Assembly: GCA_019348255.1 (NCBI GenBank)
Contig: JAHWJU010000012.1
Coordinates: forward strand, 1-36,155
DNA: 36,155 nucleotides
Reading direction: 5' to 3'
From: Actinomycetota bacterium
Lineage (GTDB): Bacteria > Actinomycetota > Acidimicrobiia > Acidimicrobiales > CADCTF01
Both the position numbers and the translations under genes were made by a program. The notes under the pieces were generated by a model. The model had not been told where the DNA came from. It worked only from the letters and a program-made list of their open reading frames with translations, and did not search any database. Below, piece after piece: positions 34,752-36,155 of the stretch. Position 1 is the first letter of the stretch. Every line of letters starts with the position of its first letter.

Positions 34752-36017
34752 ATGGCCCCCCAGCACCAGGCGCCGAAGGGCACCCTCGACATCCTCCCCC
34801 CGGGAGACGGCGGCGCCCCCTTCGACTCCGCCCGCTTCGCCCTCCTGGTCGAGCGCTACTCGGCGTGGATGTCCCGGGCCGGCTTCGGGCTCGTCGTCGG
34901 CCCCGCGTTCGAGGACCTCGCCGTGTACGCCCGGGTGGGAGCCACCACCGACATCGTGGGCAAGGAGATGTACGACTTCCACGACAAGGGCGGCCGGCAC
35001 CTCGCCCTGCGTCCGGACTCCACCCCCTCGGTGGTGCGGGCCTTCGTGGAGCACCGGCCGGTCACGCCGTGGAAGGTGTGGTACCTGGCCCCCCACTTCC
35101 GCTACGACCAGCCCCAGGCGGGTCGCTACCGCCAGCACCACTCGCTGGGCGTGGAGGTGCTGGGGGTCGAGGATCCCGACCTCGACGCGGAGCTGGTGGG
35201 GCTGTCGGCGGGCTTCCTGGCCGAGCTGGGCCTCGACCGGGTCGAGTTGCTGGTGAACTCCATCGGCGACGAGGCATGTCGGCCCGAGTACAGGCAGCGT
35301 CTCATGGCCTTTTTCGACCAACGGCAGGAGAAGCTGTGCGCCGAGCACCGCACCCGCTACCGCGAGAACCCGATGCGCATCCTCGACTGCAAGCGCGACG
35401 AGTGCCGGGTGGTGACCGAGGAGGCCCCCCGGATGCTCGACCACCTGTGCTCCGGTTGCGCCGCCCACTTCGACCGGGTCCGATCCGGCCTCAGCGCCCA
35501 GGGCATCGACTACGTGATCGACACCCGATTGGTGCGAGGGCAGGACTACTACACCCGCACCACCTTCGAGCTGGTGAGCCGGGCGCTCTCCTCCGCGCAG
35601 CTGGCTGTCGGGGGCGGGGGGCGCTATGACGGGTTCGTGGAAGCACTGGGGGGCCCCCCGACGCCGGGCATCGGCTTCGGGCTCGGCGTCGAGCGCATCC
35701 TCCTGGCGGCCGACGCGGAGGGCGTGTTGCCGGCGCCGGCCACCCGCCTCGACGTGTTCGTGGTCGATACCACCAGCGGAGAGGCGGCCCGGGAACAGGT
35801 CGTGCGCCTGCGGGCGGCGGGCATCAGGGCCGACCGTGCCTACGACCAGCGATCGTTCAAGGCCCAGATGAAGCAGGCGCTTCGCAGCACGGCCACCTTC
35901 GCGTTGGTGGTCGAAGAGACGGGGTGGACGATCCGCACGCTCAAGGAGAAGGGCGAACCGGTCCCGGTCGAGCCGGCCACCGCACTCGAGGCGCTGAGAG
36001 AGCGGCTTCGGCCATGA
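34752..36017 (+). CDS. hisS: Histidyl-tRNA synthetase
   Basis: Charges tRNA-His. The 421-residue class II enzyme has [10 protein letters not shown] at the start, [17 protein letters not shown], the [24 protein letters not shown] motif 2 region split over no gap, [14 protein letters not shown] (histidine A motif, with Gln where Leu is usual), [22 protein letters not shown] (motif 3) and a C-terminal anticodon-binding domain. ATG 34752 gives a normal N-terminus. It overlaps aspS by ATGA, the classical hisS-aspS pair. Confidence 0.95.
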   Translation: MAPQHQAPKGTLDILPPGDGGAPFDSARFALLVERYSAWMSRAGFGLVVGPAFEDLAVYARVGATTDIVGKEMYDFHDKGGRHLALRPDSTPSVVRAFVEHRPVTPWKVWYLAPHFRYDQPQAGRYRQHHSLGVEVLGVEDPDLDAELVGLSAGFLAELGLDRVELLVNSIGDEACRPEYRQRLMAFFDQRQEKLCAEHRTRYRENPMRILDCKRDECRVVTEEAPRMLDHLCSGCAAHFDRVRSGLSAQGIDYVIDTRLVRGQDYYTRTTFELVSRALSSAQLAVGGGGRYDGFVEALGGPPTPGIGFGLGVERILLAADAEGVLPAPATRLDVFVVDTTSGEAAREQVVRLRAAGIRADRAYDQRSFKAQMKQALRSTATFALVVEETGWTIRTLKEKGEPVPVEPATALEALRERLRP

Positions 36018-36155
36018 TGCGCACCCACAGCTGCGGCACCCTCACCAGCGCCGATGTGGGGCTCACCGTCACGATCTGCGGCTGGGTGGCGCGCCGGCGC
36101 GAGCACGGCGAGCACCTGGCCTTCGTCGACCTGCGCGACGCGAGCGGCGTCGTGC
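36014..36155 (+). CDS. aspS: Aspartyl-tRNA synthetase, N-terminal fragment cut by the window edge
   Basis: The first 47 codons of a class IIb synthetase. It begins [16 protein letters not shown] and continues with an OB-fold containing [20 protein letters not shown], the anticodon-binding signature of AspRS. Two ATG codons (36014 and 36017) are in tandem; the first overlaps the hisS stop. The gene continues beyond the window. Whether it is discriminating or non-discriminating cannot be judged from this part. Confidence 0.9.
   Translation, partial: MMRTHSCGTLTSADVGLTVTICGWVARRREHGEHLAFVDLRDASGVV

Overview
The window is a GC-rich, gene-dense stretch of chromosome from an actinobacterium. Three things support this: a mycothiol ligase gene (mshC), phosphatidylinositol-mannoside genes (pgsA-type synthase, PatA-type acyltransferase, pimA), and a gene order that closely follows the mycobacterial thrS-HIT-pgsA-patA-pimA ... 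pdxS-pdxT-yebC-ruvCAB ... yajC-secD-secF-apt-rel ... hisS-aspS block. The presence of queA-tgt and of many TANNNT boxes placed directly in front of start codons makes me favour a deep actinobacterial lineage such as Acidimicrobiia, but that placement is inference. I see no tRNA, rRNA, CRISPR, insertion sequence or prophage.

Layout. 1-1893: a two-component system on the minus strand (histidine kinase and OmpR-type regulator, ATGA overlap) with a 10-bp tandem repeat in front of it. 1946-3244: a membrane PIG-V-like mannosyltransferase. 3323-8775: mshC, pdxH, a secreted gluzincin peptidase, thrS and a HIT hydrolase. 8772-10011: two small membrane proteins of unknown function. 10015-12081: an EF-G paralogue on the minus strand, divergent from the PIM lipid genes pgsA, patA and pimA (12192-14988). 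15002-17304: two exported proteins on the minus strand (an AMIN-like lipoprotein and a secreted protein with an LPRTG-type C-terminus). 17464-20530: an HtpX-like membrane protease followed by two tandem DUF3048 lipoproteins. 20559-23282: pdxS, pdxT, yebC and a one-Cys peroxiredoxin. 23346-25485: ruvC, ruvA, ruvB in overlapping register. 25509-26719: on the minus strand, an ECF-like sigma factor with a C-terminal membrane segment, overlapped by a 46-residue exported peptide gene. 26810-36155: queA, tgt, yajC, secD, secF, apt, rel, hisS and the start of aspS.

Most of the window is housekeeping: vitamin B6 (both the de novo PdxST route and the PdxH salvage oxidase), thiol metabolism, PIM envelope lipids, recombination, queuosine tRNA modification, protein export and the stringent response. 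The less ordinary parts are the exported or regulatory genes inserted between the conserved blocks. The most interesting is the sigma factor/peptide pair at 25509-26719, because the peptide gene is short, has a strong ribosome binding site and is translationally coupled to a sigma factor that appears to be anchored in the membrane. Two further points matter for annotation. Eight genes have a TANNNT box 6-11 nt before the start codon, suggesting leaderless transcripts. The patA-like gene has no ordinary start codon covering its family-typical N-terminus and lies in the same frame as pgsA.
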